A stretch of DNA of 64,000 bases from CBDANO01 sp965197665 (GCA_965197665.1 CBDANO010000004.1:62001-126000); one strand, 5' to 3'. Shown: positions 8,424 through 17,413, counted from the first letter of the stretch. A program made the numbers and translations. The notes: generated from the letters alone by a model not told the origin.

Positions 8424-11400
8424 TCAGTCAAGCTGGTTGCCGAACTCCTGCCAAGTTGCGACCCCGTCGCCATCGAAATCGACTTTCAGCACCGGGTACC
8501 CGCGGGATGTGCCGAACTCCCAGAAGTCGTCAATCCCGGTCATAGAGTTGCCGTCTCCATCAGCGTTGTCCAAGTCGATGTCCCAGCCGCGGTAGACACC
8601 GGTATATCCGGTTGCCGACCGGAACTCGCTGATACTCCCGGTCCGCACTTCCTCGAGGTCCCCCGTGCCGGCCGGGCTGTCCTGGCCGGACGCGACCGGG
8701 TCCCAGTAAGCGTCGAGTACGATCCCGGTATCCAGGCCGATCAGCCCCCCTGCGCCGTCGACTCCCGAAACCCGACCCGCGCTGTAACTCATGATGAGTT
8801 CGCCGTTGTTCGTCCCCACGAGGCCGCCGATGACGTCGGCTCCCGAAACCCGGCCGGTGCTGTAGCTGGCGACGATTCTACTGCCGCTGGGGACATTGCG
8901 GCCCAAGAGACCGCCGACCGATTCGTCTCCCGAGACGTCGCCGGTAGCGTAGCTGGCGGCGACCCTCACGTTCCCGCCGTAAGGAGAACCAACCAGCCCG
9001 CCCACCCACTTCTTGCCGGAGACGTCGCCGGTGGCGTAGCTGGCGGTGATCGGTCCAAACTGTACCCCAATCAGCCCGCCGACGGCGTCCCCCGAAGCCG
9101 ACACGCTGCCGGTAGCGTAGCTGGCGGTTACGGGGCCCGCGTTGAATCCGGCCAACCCGCCGACGCTGTCGCGGCCCGAGACGCTGCCTTCGGCGCGGCT
9201 GGCGCTGATAACGCCCCGGCCCTCGCCGATCAGCCCCCCGACGATGATACCGGACACATCTCCGGTGGCGTAGCTATAACCGACATCGCCCCGGTTGTCG
9301 CCGACCAGCCCGCCGGCAATACGGCCGGACACGCTGCCGGTGGCATAGCTGTCGCAAATCTCGCCGGTGTTGTTGTCCGCAGCGAGTCCTCCCGCTCGCT
9401 CACCGCCCGAAACGCTACCGGTGGCGTAGCTGTGGTAGATGACCCCTGTGTTCCAGGCGACGAGCCCGCCAGCCATTCGGTAGCCGTCCGGACCTTCCTC
9501 GCCGGTGACCACGCCCGTCGCGTAGCTTCCGGTAATGCTGCCGGAATTGTTCCCGACCAGACCACCGGCATATTCTGTCCCCACCTTGGCGTTGGAATGG
9601 CTGTCGATGATCGTTCCCGAATTTACGCCCACCAGCCCGCCGGTTGGGTTACGGGATGACACGCTGCCAGTCGAATAGCTGAGGGCGATGGTCCCGCGAT
9701 TCCACCCGGCCAATGCGCCACCCCCATAGAGGTAGAAATCTCCGCCGACAATCGCGTTCACCAACCCGATATCGCGGATGACGCTGGACTCGCCGGTAAT
9801 CCCGAAGAGACCCGCCGGGCGTCTGTTGGCTCGATCGCCGGGATGGTGTATGAACAAGTTGGAGATGGTGTGTCCGTTGCCCTCGAATACGGCGTTGAAC
9901 CAGAAGCTCTCGAAGTCTCGGCCCTTGTCGGCTATGGGCACCCAGCCCCTGCCGGTGGTCCAATCGGTGTTGACCGCATTGTCGCGGTAGCTTCGCGAAT
10001 CCTGGAAGTCGAGGGAGCGGGTCAACTCGTATCCGTTGCAGTTGGAGCCGCAGTCCGGGCGGCCGGGGAAGGCGCTGGCGTAGGCCGCATCGTCGGCACT
10101 GTCGTCCGCTACCCCGTCGCCGTTGGGGTCATAACGGATGGCGTACAATTGCTCTAGGTCAGACACCTTGATGAGGCCGCTGCCGCTTGACGCACGGTTT
10201 GGCGGAGGCGGGGTAAGCCGGGCCGACTCCTGGCATATCGTGACGCCTTCGGCAACCTTCAGGGCCGGGTATTGTCGGATGGCGCCGAAGCGCCAGTAGT
10301 CATCGGTCCCGGTGCCGCGAATGCCATCAACGTCGGCGTTATCCAGGTCAGTGTTCCAGTCGTCGTAAATGCCAGTGTACCCGGTGGGCGACTGCAACTC
10401 GGCGGTGGTCTTGCCCGCTACCCCTTCGGAGGGCCCACGTCCAACTCCGCTCAGCAGGCCGGAAGCTTGGGTGTCCCAATAGCTGTCGGTGATACCTCCG
10501 TCAAACGCCGAAAGCTCCCCGACCAGCCCGCCGAGCCCATCGTCGCCCCCGACGCTGGCGGCCGCGTAGCTGGCAATGATCGTGCCGTCGGTCCAGCCGG
10601 CCAACCCCCCCACGTTTTCGACCCCCGAGACATCGCCGATCGCGTGGCTGGCAATGACCCTGCCGCGACTGACCCCGGCCAGACCGCCGACGGCAACCTG
10701 GCCCGAGATCCTGCCGGTGACGTAGCTGGCGATGACGGTGCCGCGATTGACCCCAACCAACCCGCCGACGTTATCGGTCCCGGCGACGTCGACATCAATC
10801 AAGCCTACCTGACGGATGACCGCCCCCACACTGTTGGAACCGAAAAGGCCGACCGCGTTTCTGCTCAGGTCAATGTGCAGATTGCTGATGGTGTGCCCGT
10901 TGCCCTCGAATGTGGCGGTGAACTCCCGGTCAGGGTCGCCGATGGGCAGCCAGCCGTCGCCGCTCGTCCACAAGGAGTTGACTGCGCCCGAGGCATAGCT
11001 ATCCGCATCTTCGAAGTCCAGGGAGTCGGCGAGTTCGTAGCCGTCGCAGCCGCGGCAGGTCTCCGCGTCGGGATACGCGGCGGTGTAGGCTTCCGCGTTG
11101 GACCTGATGTCCACTCGTCCGTCTCCGTCGAGATCGTAGCGGATGGCGTACAACTGCTCTAGGTTGAAGACCCCGATGAGGCCGTCGTTATCGGTGTCGT
11201 AATGCCCGGCCGGAGACCGGAGATTGGCGGTCCCTGGCCGTACGGTGAGGGTGGGCGTCTCGGCCGGAGCGGGGACAAGGGTTGCGGCTGCTGTTGGCGC
11301 CGGTGTCGACGCGGAACCGGTACCGGGTGTCGATGTAGCCGCGGCGACCGCTGCCCCGCCGCCACAGAAGGGCAGGCCGAGGTCCTCGAAGGCGGTGGGT

Positions 11401-12233
11401 ACGACTCGGAGGCCGTCGGGTATGCACCCGGCCAACAGGTTCCCCTGAAGGTCCAGCCCGGTCAGACTTCCGGAGAGCCCGGCCAGTTCCCTCGGTATCT
11501 GCCCGCTCAACCGATTGTTGGAGAGCTCGAGCGATGCCAGCCTGGGGAGGCTGCCAAGTTCCGCCGGGATCTCTCCGGTCAACCGGTTGTCAGAGAGGGA
11601 CAGTTGTCGCAGGTTGGAGAGGCGGCCAAGCTCCTCAGGGATCATCCCGCTCAGCCCATTGCCGCGGAGCCGCAACGACTGAACGCGTCCACTGGCGTCG
11701 ATGGCTACGCCGTACCACTGGTCAATGGGGGCATCGCTCAACCAGTTCGTGTTGTCCGTCCAATCGTCTCCGTTGGTGGCATTGTAGAAGGCGACCAGAA
11801 TAGCCCGGTCGGCGGTGGATCCCCTCGTAGACCCGGAGGGTTGCCCGGTGGACGCCGCCGCGCCGGCCTCTGCGGTGGCATTGGGGTCCCGCTCGGCCAG
11901 GGTGCTATCCGGGTCGTCGCGCTCACCGTTGTCGGAGCCGCCGGTGAAGGGTATTCGGTCCTCTATGACTTCCGGTAAGAAGCCTTGCCAGTAGCCCACC
12001 GCGCCAACGATCACCACCGCGAGGAGCGCGAGGAGAAGGATGGCAAACCAGCAGCCACAGCCGCCACCTGCCGGCTCCGGGTCGGGCCCTTCGATCCGCT
12101 GTCCCGGAACGGTGGTCCGCAGCAGGTCCAACTCGCGGAGCATCCGTTGCCCTTCCGCGTCAACCCCGCCCCGCGCGGCTTCGCATACCGCGCAATCGCA
12201 ATCAGGCGGGTGAGTGCGGTTATCGATTGCCAT
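8424..12233 (-). CDS. Giant membrane-anchored LRR plus GLUG-repeat surface protein
   Basis: 1269 residues. The N-terminus has a Cys-rich patch (PPDCDCAVCEAARGG, residues 9-23) and one membrane segment at about 61-82. An LRR cap (ADRAILVAFYNA...NWLSDAPIDQW) and about four plant-type LRRs follow (about 141-285), then a Thr/Ala/Pro linker. After that come two large blocks, each opened by a calcium-loop-like header (DTDNDGLIGVFNLEQLYAIR; NGDGVADDSADD) and an NGHTISNL beta-helix start. Each block is then built of GLUG repeats (GGLVGxNxGxIxxSYATGxVSG), about eight in the first and more than ten in the second. The C-terminus has DFDGDGVATWQEFGNQL, EF-hand-like. Probably an extracellular beta-helix adhesin or polysaccharide-binding protein. 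The ATG at 12233 lies at the end of AGGAAGCAGGTCA. Confidence 0.85.
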   Translation of the reverse strand: MAIDNRTHPPDCDCAVCEAARGGVDAEGQRMLRELDLLRTTVPGQRIEGPDPEPAGGGCGCWFAILLLALLAVVIVGAVGYWQGFLPEVIEDRIPFTGGSDNGERDDPDSTLAERDPNATAEAGAAASTGQPSGSTRGSTADRAILVAFYNATNGDDWTDNTNWLSDAPIDQWYGVAIDASGRVQSLRLRGNGLSGMIPEELGRLSNLRQLSLSDNRLTGEIPAELGSLPRLASLELSNNRLSGQIPRELAGLSGSLTGLDLQGNLLAGCIPDGLRVVPTAFEDLGLPFCGGGAAVAAATSTPGTGSASTPAPTAAATLVPAPAETPTLTVRPGTANLRSPAGHYDTDNDGLIGVFNLEQLYAIRYDLDGDGRVDIRSNAEAYTAAYPDAETCRGCDGYELADSLDFEDADSYASGAVNSLWTSGDGWLPIGDPDREFTATFEGNGHTISNLHIDLSRNAVGLFGSNSVGAVIRQVGLIDVDVAGTDNVGGLVGVNRGTVIASYVTGRISGQVAVGGLAGVSRGRVIASHAIGDVSGVENVGGLAGWTDGTIIASYAAASVGGDDGLGGLVGELSAFDGGITDSYWDTQASGLLSGVGRGPSEGVAGKTTAELQSPTGYTGIYDDWNTDLDNADVDGIRGTGTDDYWRFGAIRQYPALKVAEGVTICQESARLTPPPPNRASSGSGLIKVSDLEQLYAIRYDPNGDGVADDSADDAAYASAFPGRPDCGSNCNGYELTRSLDFQDSRSYRDNAVNTDWTTGRGWVPIADKGRDFESFWFNAVFEGNGHTISNLFIHHPGDRANRRPAGLFGITGESSVIRDIGLVNAIVGGDFYLYGGGALAGWNRGTIALSYSTGSVSSRNPTGGLVGVNSGTIIDSHSNAKVGTEYAGGLVGNNSGSITGSYATGVVTGEEGPDGYRMAGGLVAWNTGVIYHSYATGSVSGGERAGGLAADNNTGEICDSYATGSVSGRIAGGLVGDNRGDVGYSYATGDVSGIIVGGLIGEGRGVISASRAEGSVSGRDSVGGLAGFNAGPVTASYATGSVSASGDAVGGLIGVQFGPITASYATGDVSGKKWVGGLVGSPYGGNVRVAASYATGDVSGDESVGGLLGRNVPSGSRIVASYSTGRVSGADVIGGLVGTNNGELIMSYSAGRVSGVDGAGGLIGLDTGIVLDAYWDPVASGQDSPAGTGDLEEVRTGSISEFRSATGYTGVYRGWDIDLDNADGDGNSMTGIDDFWEFGTSRGYPVLKVDFDGDGVATWQEFGNQLD

Positions 12234-12593
12234 TGACCTGCTTCCTTCCTACGCGGTACTAGCCGTCACGTATACTAACCGACTCAATCCAAAAGTTCCA
12301 ACTTGGCCCAAACACCGAGTGACCATCGAATTCCAAAGTCCAAGAAGAACCTCAGGAACAGAGGCTGCGCCAAGGACCTGCGGCGCTCACGGCACCGCAG
12401 AGCTGGTGTTCACATACCGCGTCGGCTCCGACGACGGCCCGGACAACGACGCTAACGGCTCTGGATCGGCGACCACGCCCGAACCCTTAAGCTGGACGCC
12501 GGGGACGCGATCCAGGGCGTGGCCACCGGCAGGTACGCCCGCCTCAACCACGATGCGTTGGGCGCCTTGTCCGGCCACAAGGCGGACACCGGT
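12234..12593. other. Intergenic stretch with no supported gene
   Basis: Upstream of the LRR/GLUG gene. Several frames are open but none shows a convincing family motif. A plus-strand frame at about 12460-12597 ends VATGRYARLNHDALGALSGH and loosely resembles a tyrosine-recombinase tail, which is too weak to call. Confidence 0.4.
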
Positions 12594-12835
12594 TGAGAGC
12601 GATGATGTGCTCTTCCATTCTGGTGCGGTGCAGGTTCGGGTCTCTGCCGCCTTTCAGGGCGTAGAGACGGCGGAGGGCCATTTCTCCTGCCCCAACCAAC
12701 GTCCCCGTGCCGCAGGCGGCATCCATCAGATTTACCCCAGCGATTTCTTCAGCGTCCAATTCGTGGAACCGTTGGGCCGACAGGGTGGCAAGCAGCTCCG
12801 CAATTTCTGGGACCGACGGGTACCGGATCCACCAT
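12594..12835 (-). pseudogene. N6-adenine DNA methylase fragment
   Basis: About 80 residues on the minus strand: YPSVPEIAELLATLSAQRFH, then AEEIAGVNLMDAACGTGTLV (motif I) and LHRTRMEEHIIAL. The same landmarks, motif I followed by LHxxxMEE, occur in the methylase at 1-1229, so the two belong to one family. Both flanks lack the rest of the enzyme. It lies head to head with the DUF499 remnant, whose family often accompanies such methylases on one strand, so rearrangement is likely. Confidence 0.7.
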
Positions 12836-12856
12836 CAGGCGACCTGAAGGAAAGCC

Positions 12857-13843
12857 GTGGCCGACCTACGGGCATCACTGGATGAGGAGAACGAGGTGAA
12901 ACCCGCCATCCGCAGGCCGGTGGAACGGGAGTTCAACCGGGGGACAGGGATCCAGAAGGTCTACTTCCCTGAAGACGGGAATACGGTCTCGGATGACCCC
13001 CAGATGACCTTGGTGGTGATGAGCCCCAGGGAGGAGTGGCGAGAACAACCACACCCCAGATCGGGTTGCCCCATGGACCGAGAAGAGAGGCACGGCTTCC
13101 AGACTCTACCCGGCAGCATTTGTCTGGTGTACCCGGAAGCCTGGCCGGGACCTTCAGGACAGCGTGGAGGCCTGGCTCGCCTGGCTGAAGGTAAAGGCCG
13201 AGGTGGACGGGGGAACCCTGGGGCCTGAATTCGAGAAACGGGAACTGGACTCCCTGGGAGAACAGATCAAGAAGGCGGGAGAGGACGCGAAAGAGGAAGC
13301 TCAGGGAAGTTACCGGTTTGTGAGCCTGTATGACCCGCAGGCCGAGAGCAGGCTGAAAACCATAGACATGGGAGCAGGATACGCCAACGGGAACGAATCA
13401 CTGACCGGACGAGTGATCTCAGCCCTCAAGCAGAACGGGCTGCTCAGCGAGTCCGTGGAACCCGGCTACATCGAGAGAAACTGGCCACCGACGTTCAAGG
13501 ATACAGGGCATGGCCACTGAGAGGACTGCGACAGAATTTCCTGTCCGGGTCCCTGACAAGACTGCTGGACCCGGACAGTGTCCTCAAGCAAAAGCTTGTT
13601 GAGTTCGTCGAGACCGGAGAATTCGGGCTCGCTTCAGGGCAGGAAGGCCAAGGAAACTTCACCAGGGTTTGGCACCAACGGAGGCTGCCCGCGGACGACG
13701 TGACGTTTGACTCAGGCACCTTCCTCCTCACCAAGGCCAAGGCTGAGCAGTTACGCGCTCTAAAGGTCGAACCGACACCGGAACCTGACCCGATATGGGA
13801 TGAGCCGTCTCCGCCGCAGCCTGAGGGTCGATTAGCTTGCTAG
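12857..13843 (+). pseudogene. DUF499-type defence ATPase remnant, frameshifted C-terminal third
   Basis: Three consecutive plus-strand pieces belong to one protein. Piece 1 (12857 to about 13050, frame 2) has KPAIRRPVEREF and YFPEDGNTVSDDPQMTLVVM. Piece 2 (about 13085-13510, frame 3) has RLYPAAFVWCTRKPGRDLQD, SVEAWLAWLKVKAEVDGG and GLLSESVEPGYIERNWPP. Piece 3 (13508-13843, frame 2 again) has SLTRLLDPDSVLKQKLVEFV and GEFGLASG, ending in an acidic Pro-rich tail. The order and spacing match the C-terminal region of DUF499 (Swt1-HEPN-type) ATPases found beside N6-methylases in defence islands. Two frameshifts and the missing ATPase core make it dead. The family call is from recalled motifs. Confidence 0.6.
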
Positions 13844-14036
13844 TCGGTAGCCGGGACGACGAAGGGACGGCCTCCCCTGAGCGTCCATATGGGAGCGCTT
13901 TTTCATTTCCGGTCCGGTACGCGGCTATTCGGCTGTGCTGAGGTATTGACCTCCCTGATTGAGGTGACAATAATATCCTGGGATATGGTAAAGGATTTTT
14001 CACCTAGCAACGCCATGCTGATAAAGGAGGTACCCC

Positions 14037-14267
14037 ATGGAGATAAAGGCAAACGTAGATGCTGTGTTGGTTGGCAGGATATTGGCAGGGGTCATAATCG
14101 TGATTACCTTTGTCTACGGCATCTATGCAGCAACGGAATTCAATGGGTTCTGGTCTTTCCTATCTGCTATCATACTTCCGCTGGCAGTGGGTTTCCTGAT
14201 TATAATGGTGACAGAAGTTGTAAAGGAGATGCAACAACACGGGAAACAGCATAGCTCGCAAGACTGA
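14037..14267 (+). CDS. Small two-helix membrane protein
   Basis: 76 residues with two strongly hydrophobic segments (about 10-30, GRILAGVIIVITFVYGIYA, and 38-60, FLSAIILPLAVGFLIIMVTE) joined by a short turn, then a charged tail (VVKEMQQHGKQHSSQD). A near-perfect ribosome site AAAGGAGGT sits 5 nt before the ATG, the strongest in the left 20 kb, which argues that it is translated. No family is recognised. It stands alone among transposon remnants, so it could be cargo of a former element or a membrane-active small protein. Confidence 0.65.
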   Translation: MEIKANVDAVLVGRILAGVIIVITFVYGIYAATEFNGFWSFLSAIILPLAVGFLIIMVTEVVKEMQQHGKQHSSQD

Positions 14268-14498
14268 ACGCCATCAAGATGCCGGATGAAAGCAGGGTGT
14301 AGGTAAAGGCTGCTTCTTCTATGCAGGGAGGCGGTCCTTACCGGGGTTGATCTACTCGTGATGTCTGGGGTGTCCCCCTCTTGATTGCAATCCCGACCTG
14401 TTTCCCGAATGGTTACCTTGGCAGTTATACTGGCGCACCCGCTTGTATCGCTGCCTACCACCCAATAGCGAGCGGTCTGGTTCCGGAAGGCTGTAAAA

Positions 14499-14542
14499 GG
14501 CGGAGGTAAAGTGGACCACGTGGGCAGAGTGACCGGCTGACA
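14499..14542 (+). repeat. Inverted-repeat end, IS21-like (partner 18263-18307)
   Basis: GGCGGAGGTAAAGTGGACCA at 14499-14518 recurs on the opposite strand at 18288-18307, with similar flanks (GTGGGC..A.TGACCG.) giving about 35 of 44 matches by eye. The pair encloses all transposon debris between 14.5 and 18.3 kb. A related string GGCGGAGGAAAAGTGTCCCA lies at 17472-17491. Confidence 0.55.
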
Positions 14543-14668
14543 ATGGGCTGTCGAAGTTCAGGATAAATGTCCGGCTAAGTGTTCAGCATAAATGTCACTC
14601 GATTACGCCGCGATGGTATCAGATAATGACGTCGTAGGGGCCGTCTGGGACTGTCGGGTTGGCGGACC

Positions 14669-15206
14669 CTAGTACATGGTCAAAGCTGAAGAGTCAGGAT
14701 AGAGACGGCGAAGTTTGGCTCTGGCGTCCTGGGCAGTGAACCGCCAGTTGATGTTGGCTCCCGACGCGTTGCGCTCCGCCGCATAGGCGCCGATGCTCCT
14801 TTGCAGGGCATCTTCATCGGCGTTCCGTCCCCTGAGGCAGGCTCGGGCCAACACGCTGAACTCAATCTCCGCCATGTTGCAGTCAGCTGCCATGCTTGGG
14901 GGTGTGGTGGAACTCCAGCCTCTTGACGATGCGCCTGGCCTCTACCGCTGGAAAGGTCTCGTACAACGACGCCATCCTATGGGTGTTCAAATGGTCCAAA
15001 ACCACTCGGACCACAGGTATGTCGGGATAGGCCTCGTCCACCAGCCAGCGCATCTGGTGGGCAAAGTCCCGCATGGTCCGCCGCTCAGTTACTGCCACGT
15101 GCCGCCAGCCCCGGCGGGGCTCGCAGCTGAGAAACAGGTTACGGGTGCCTGCACGCTGATACTCGTAGTCCTGACGCCTGGGCCTCCCAGGCTTTGCCGG
15201 TGTCAA
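14669..15206 (-). pseudogene. IS630-family transposase remnant (DDE half)
   Basis: The minus strand reads a C-terminal DDE domain: TMRDFAHQMRWLVDEAYPD, VVRVVLDHLNTHRMASLYET with the second catalytic Asp, HHTPKHGS, then MAEIEFSVLARACLRG with the catalytic Glu. Between GS and MAEIE the expected TGGCTGAAC is TGACTGCAAC: a nonsense change plus a one-base insertion. The N-terminal HTH half is missing and the homology stops about 35 bp from the inner ISNCY element. Inactive. Confidence 0.85.
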
Positions 15207-15240
15207 CGCCGGTTTAATTCTGACCCACCATCTCTGTCGC

Positions 15241-16862
15241 TGTCCAGCGAAAACGTCCGCCTAAGTGCTCAGGGAAAATGTCCGTTGGTGTGGTGCTGAG
15301 TTACTGAAAGGGTAGACCGTCTGGGAGTCCGGTTGATGGGCGGAGCCGACAACTCAACGTACTTCCTGACCGTGTTTCTGGAAATACCCAGTTGCTTGGC
15401 GATGCTCCTCAGGGAGACACCCTGTAGCTTGGCGTGGTGGACAGCTTTCCACAAGGCCTGCTTGCGCGGCGTTGCCTGCCTGGGCGGCGGAGTGTAAGAG
15501 GTGGGGCCGTTCTCATCATCCATCGGTTGGTCGACAGGCGCTCCCAAGGCGGCCAGGCGCTGCAGCTGTGACTTGGTGAGACCATGCTGGCTCAGGTTCC
15601 TGACCACCTGGGCCAGTTCGGGAGTAGGAGCCAGAGCCCCCTGGGCGGCCCGCAGCGCTCCCGCCTTGGGCGGAGCCTCCTGGTGGGCAATCACTTTCCC
15701 CTCGTGCTGGACCATTAGCTGCCCGTCGCTCCGCTCCAGCACCTCCACCTTGACGCCGGCATAGCTGGACCGATCCGGATCGGGGAGCAGCTGCAGGGTG
15801 CGCAATTGGTACTTGACGGTGTTGTCCCTGGCTACTTGGCGCCCGTGCTTGAAGCATAGGACTCGTTCCAGATGCAGGGAGGAGTCCAGGGAACGATAGG
15901 CTGCCTGGACCTGCTGGGCAGGCACACGGAAATGGTTGTTGAAGTGGGGTAGGAAGTCCCGCAGCACGGCGTTGGCCTGGTCGATGGCGGCGGCTCCCGC
16001 CAGCCTGAGTTCGCTGACCAGCCGGTCCTGGAATGTGCCGGCCATGCGTTCCACCCGTCCCTTGGCCTGTGGCGAACGGGCAAAGATCTGTTCAATACCC
16101 AATTCCCCCATGGCCCGGGTGAACTGGGTTGGGCCTACGGGCTGGGTAATGTGCCAGGGCTTGCCGTTGAACTTGAAGACACCGTGGCGATCGCCGTAGA
16201 TGGCCAGGGGGATTCCATATCTATGGATGATGTCCTCCATCAGCAGGAAGTAGCCCCGGGTGTCCTCCTCCGGTCGGAAGAGAGCATTGGCCACCGTCCC
16301 GGTGGCATCGTCCACCGCCAGCAGCAGGACGAATCTGGGTCCTCTATCCTCCAGCCAGCGGTGATGGCTGCCGTCGATCTGCAGCAGCATGCCCTCCTGG
16401 GGCATCCGTTCCCGTCGGACCCTGTGCTTGGGAGGACGATGCTGCCTGGCGCTGGTCAGGCCATGGCGGTTGAGAAGGCGGCTTACCGTCTGACGGCTCA
16501 GGTGAATACCCTCCCGATCCGCCAGCACTTCGGTGAAGTGGCTGTGGTTGAATCCGGCGTACTTCTCGCTGGCCAGAATCACCGCGGCGGCAGCGACATC
16601 CTCGGGGACCGCATTGCAGGGCTTGCGGCCCCGGTTGCCGTGAACCAGTGCGGCGGCCCCGTCCCTCCGGTAGGCCGCTAAGACTCGCCGAAGCTGGCGT
16701 TCACTGATCCCCAGAAGTTCGGCCGCCTGGGCCTTGGGCAGTTGAAGTTCCATCACGCTGTTGAGTACTTGGAGTCTTGCCTGCTCTCGTTGGTTCAATG
16801 TCACGTCCTTCATAGACGGACATTTCCCCTGAGCAATTTACGGGGACGTTATCGTAGAGCAA
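15241..16862 (-). mobile_element. ISNCY-family (IS1202-like) insertion sequence, apparently intact
   Basis: About 1.6 kb. It is bounded by imperfect inverted repeats of about 40 bp: the left end has AAACGTCCGCCTAAGTGCTC and GGGAAAATGTCCG; the right end (reverse complement of 16818-16860) has AACGTCCCCGTAAATTGCTC and GGGGAAATGTCCG. One full-length transposase gene fills the space. Exact termini and target duplication could not be fixed by eye. Confidence 0.75.
15269..16813 (-). CDS. ISNCY-family transposase, full length
   Basis: 514 residues. An N-terminal HTH (QLPKAQAAELLGISERQLRR) is followed by a DDE integrase core with MLLQIDGSHHRWLEDRG (first Asp), LAIYGDRHGVFKFN (second Asp) and FARSPQAKGRVERMAGTFQD (Glu), then a beta domain. 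A second HTH lies at the very C-terminus (SLRSIAKQLGISRNTVRKYV). Length and layout fit the IS1202 group of ISNCY. No frameshift or internal stop is present, so it may still be active. It reads leftward, and both ends lie within 50 bp of inverted repeats. Confidence 0.9.
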   Translation of the reverse strand: MKDVTLNQREQARLQVLNSVMELQLPKAQAAELLGISERQLRRVLAAYRRDGAAALVHGNRGRKPCNAVPEDVAAAAVILASEKYAGFNHSHFTEVLADREGIHLSRQTVSRLLNRHGLTSARQHRPPKHRVRRERMPQEGMLLQIDGSHHRWLEDRGPRFVLLLAVDDATGTVANALFRPEEDTRGYFLLMEDIIHRYGIPLAIYGDRHGVFKFNGKPWHITQPVGPTQFTRAMGELGIEQIFARSPQAKGRVERMAGTFQDRLVSELRLAGAAAIDQANAVLRDFLPHFNNHFRVPAQQVQAAYRSLDSSLHLERVLCFKHGRQVARDNTVKYQLRTLQLLPDPDRSSYAGVKVEVLERSDGQLMVQHEGKVIAHQEAPPKAGALRAAQGALAPTPELAQVVRNLSQHGLTKSQLQRLAALGAPVDQPMDDENGPTSYTPPPRQATPRKQALWKAVHHAKLQGVSLRSIAKQLGISRNTVRKYVELSAPPINRTPRRSTLSVTQHHTNGHFP

Positions 16863-17226
16863 TGACACCTTCGTCACCCTGGTTCTGACCCACGCAGACC
16901 AGGCCACCCGCCGGGCCGTCCGTTCACTGGGCGACCCCTCGAAGCACCGCAGTACCTTCGTTGTGACTGAGGGCGAGTTGTTGGCGGGAGACCACACGGG
17001 AATCGTCTGGCAGCATTGCGGTAGCGGCCCGGGTGACGACCCGCACGGGCGGGTCGACGCCGACGCATCCCTGGTAAGCATCCTGGCCTTGACGGAGCGC
17101 CTGCTGGACACGTCCTACTCCTTCCTTCGGGAAAGACCCAAGCCGAGACCCAGCACTCTGTACCCCGCCGGCCATCAGTCCTCCTTCCATGTCCTATTTT
17201 ACCCGGAGGACTCTCTTTGCTACTGA
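16863..17226 (+). pseudogene. Unidentified protein fragment beside the IS end
   Basis: An open plus-strand frame starts immediately at the inner IS border with no start codon: DTFVTLVLTHADQATRRAVR, RSTFVVTEGELLAGDHTGIV, DASLVSILALTERLLDTSYS, ending SLCY at TGA. Composition looks protein-like, so it is probably the C-terminal part of a gene cut by the insertion. I do not recognise the family. Confidence 0.35.
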
Positions 17227-17229
17227 TAC

Positions 17230-17413
17230 TGTTCTCGGGGGTAAGGTCAAAGTACAGCAGGCAAAGCGCAAAGGGCTGTCCATTCGAGAAATGGCGAGGG
17301 AGTTGGGAATCCACAGAGACACCGTGAGGAGATACATTGACACCGAGAGTCCGCCCACGCGTCGAACCCCGGAAACTCCACCGGTATCAACATCTGATAC
17401 CGTAGCCGACTAA
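17230..17413 (+). pseudogene. C-terminal HTH tail of a second ISNCY transposase
   Basis: Reads KVKVQQAKRKGLSIREMARE, then LGIHRDTVRRYI and a Pro/Thr-rich tail ending at TAG 3 bp before the outer inverted repeat. The C-terminus of the intact transposase has the same pattern (AKLQGVSLRSIAKQLGISRN, TVRKY, then a Pro/Thr tail). The catalytic core is absent. An IstA N-terminus has a similar HTH but would not end at an element end, so ISNCY is preferred. Confidence 0.6.

Noticed and set aside
8385..9659. 424-codon plus-strand open frame
   Set aside because: It is antisense to the GLUG gene. The repeats and high GC keep the other strand open, the protein is compositionally odd, and it has no ribosome site.
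8800..10800. Regularly spaced similar DNA segments that might be a CRISPR array
   Set aside because: The segments are the coding repeats of GLUG units, in frame and variable at third positions, without unique spacers.
12460..12597. Tyrosine recombinase C-terminus (GRYARLNHDALGAL)
   Set aside because: Only a short resemblance, with no catalytic Arg-His-Arg-Tyr set visible.
12214..12885. 223-codon plus-strand open frame upstream of the DUF499 remnant
   Set aside because: No coherent domain. It overlaps the minus-strand methylase fragment, which has a clear motif I.
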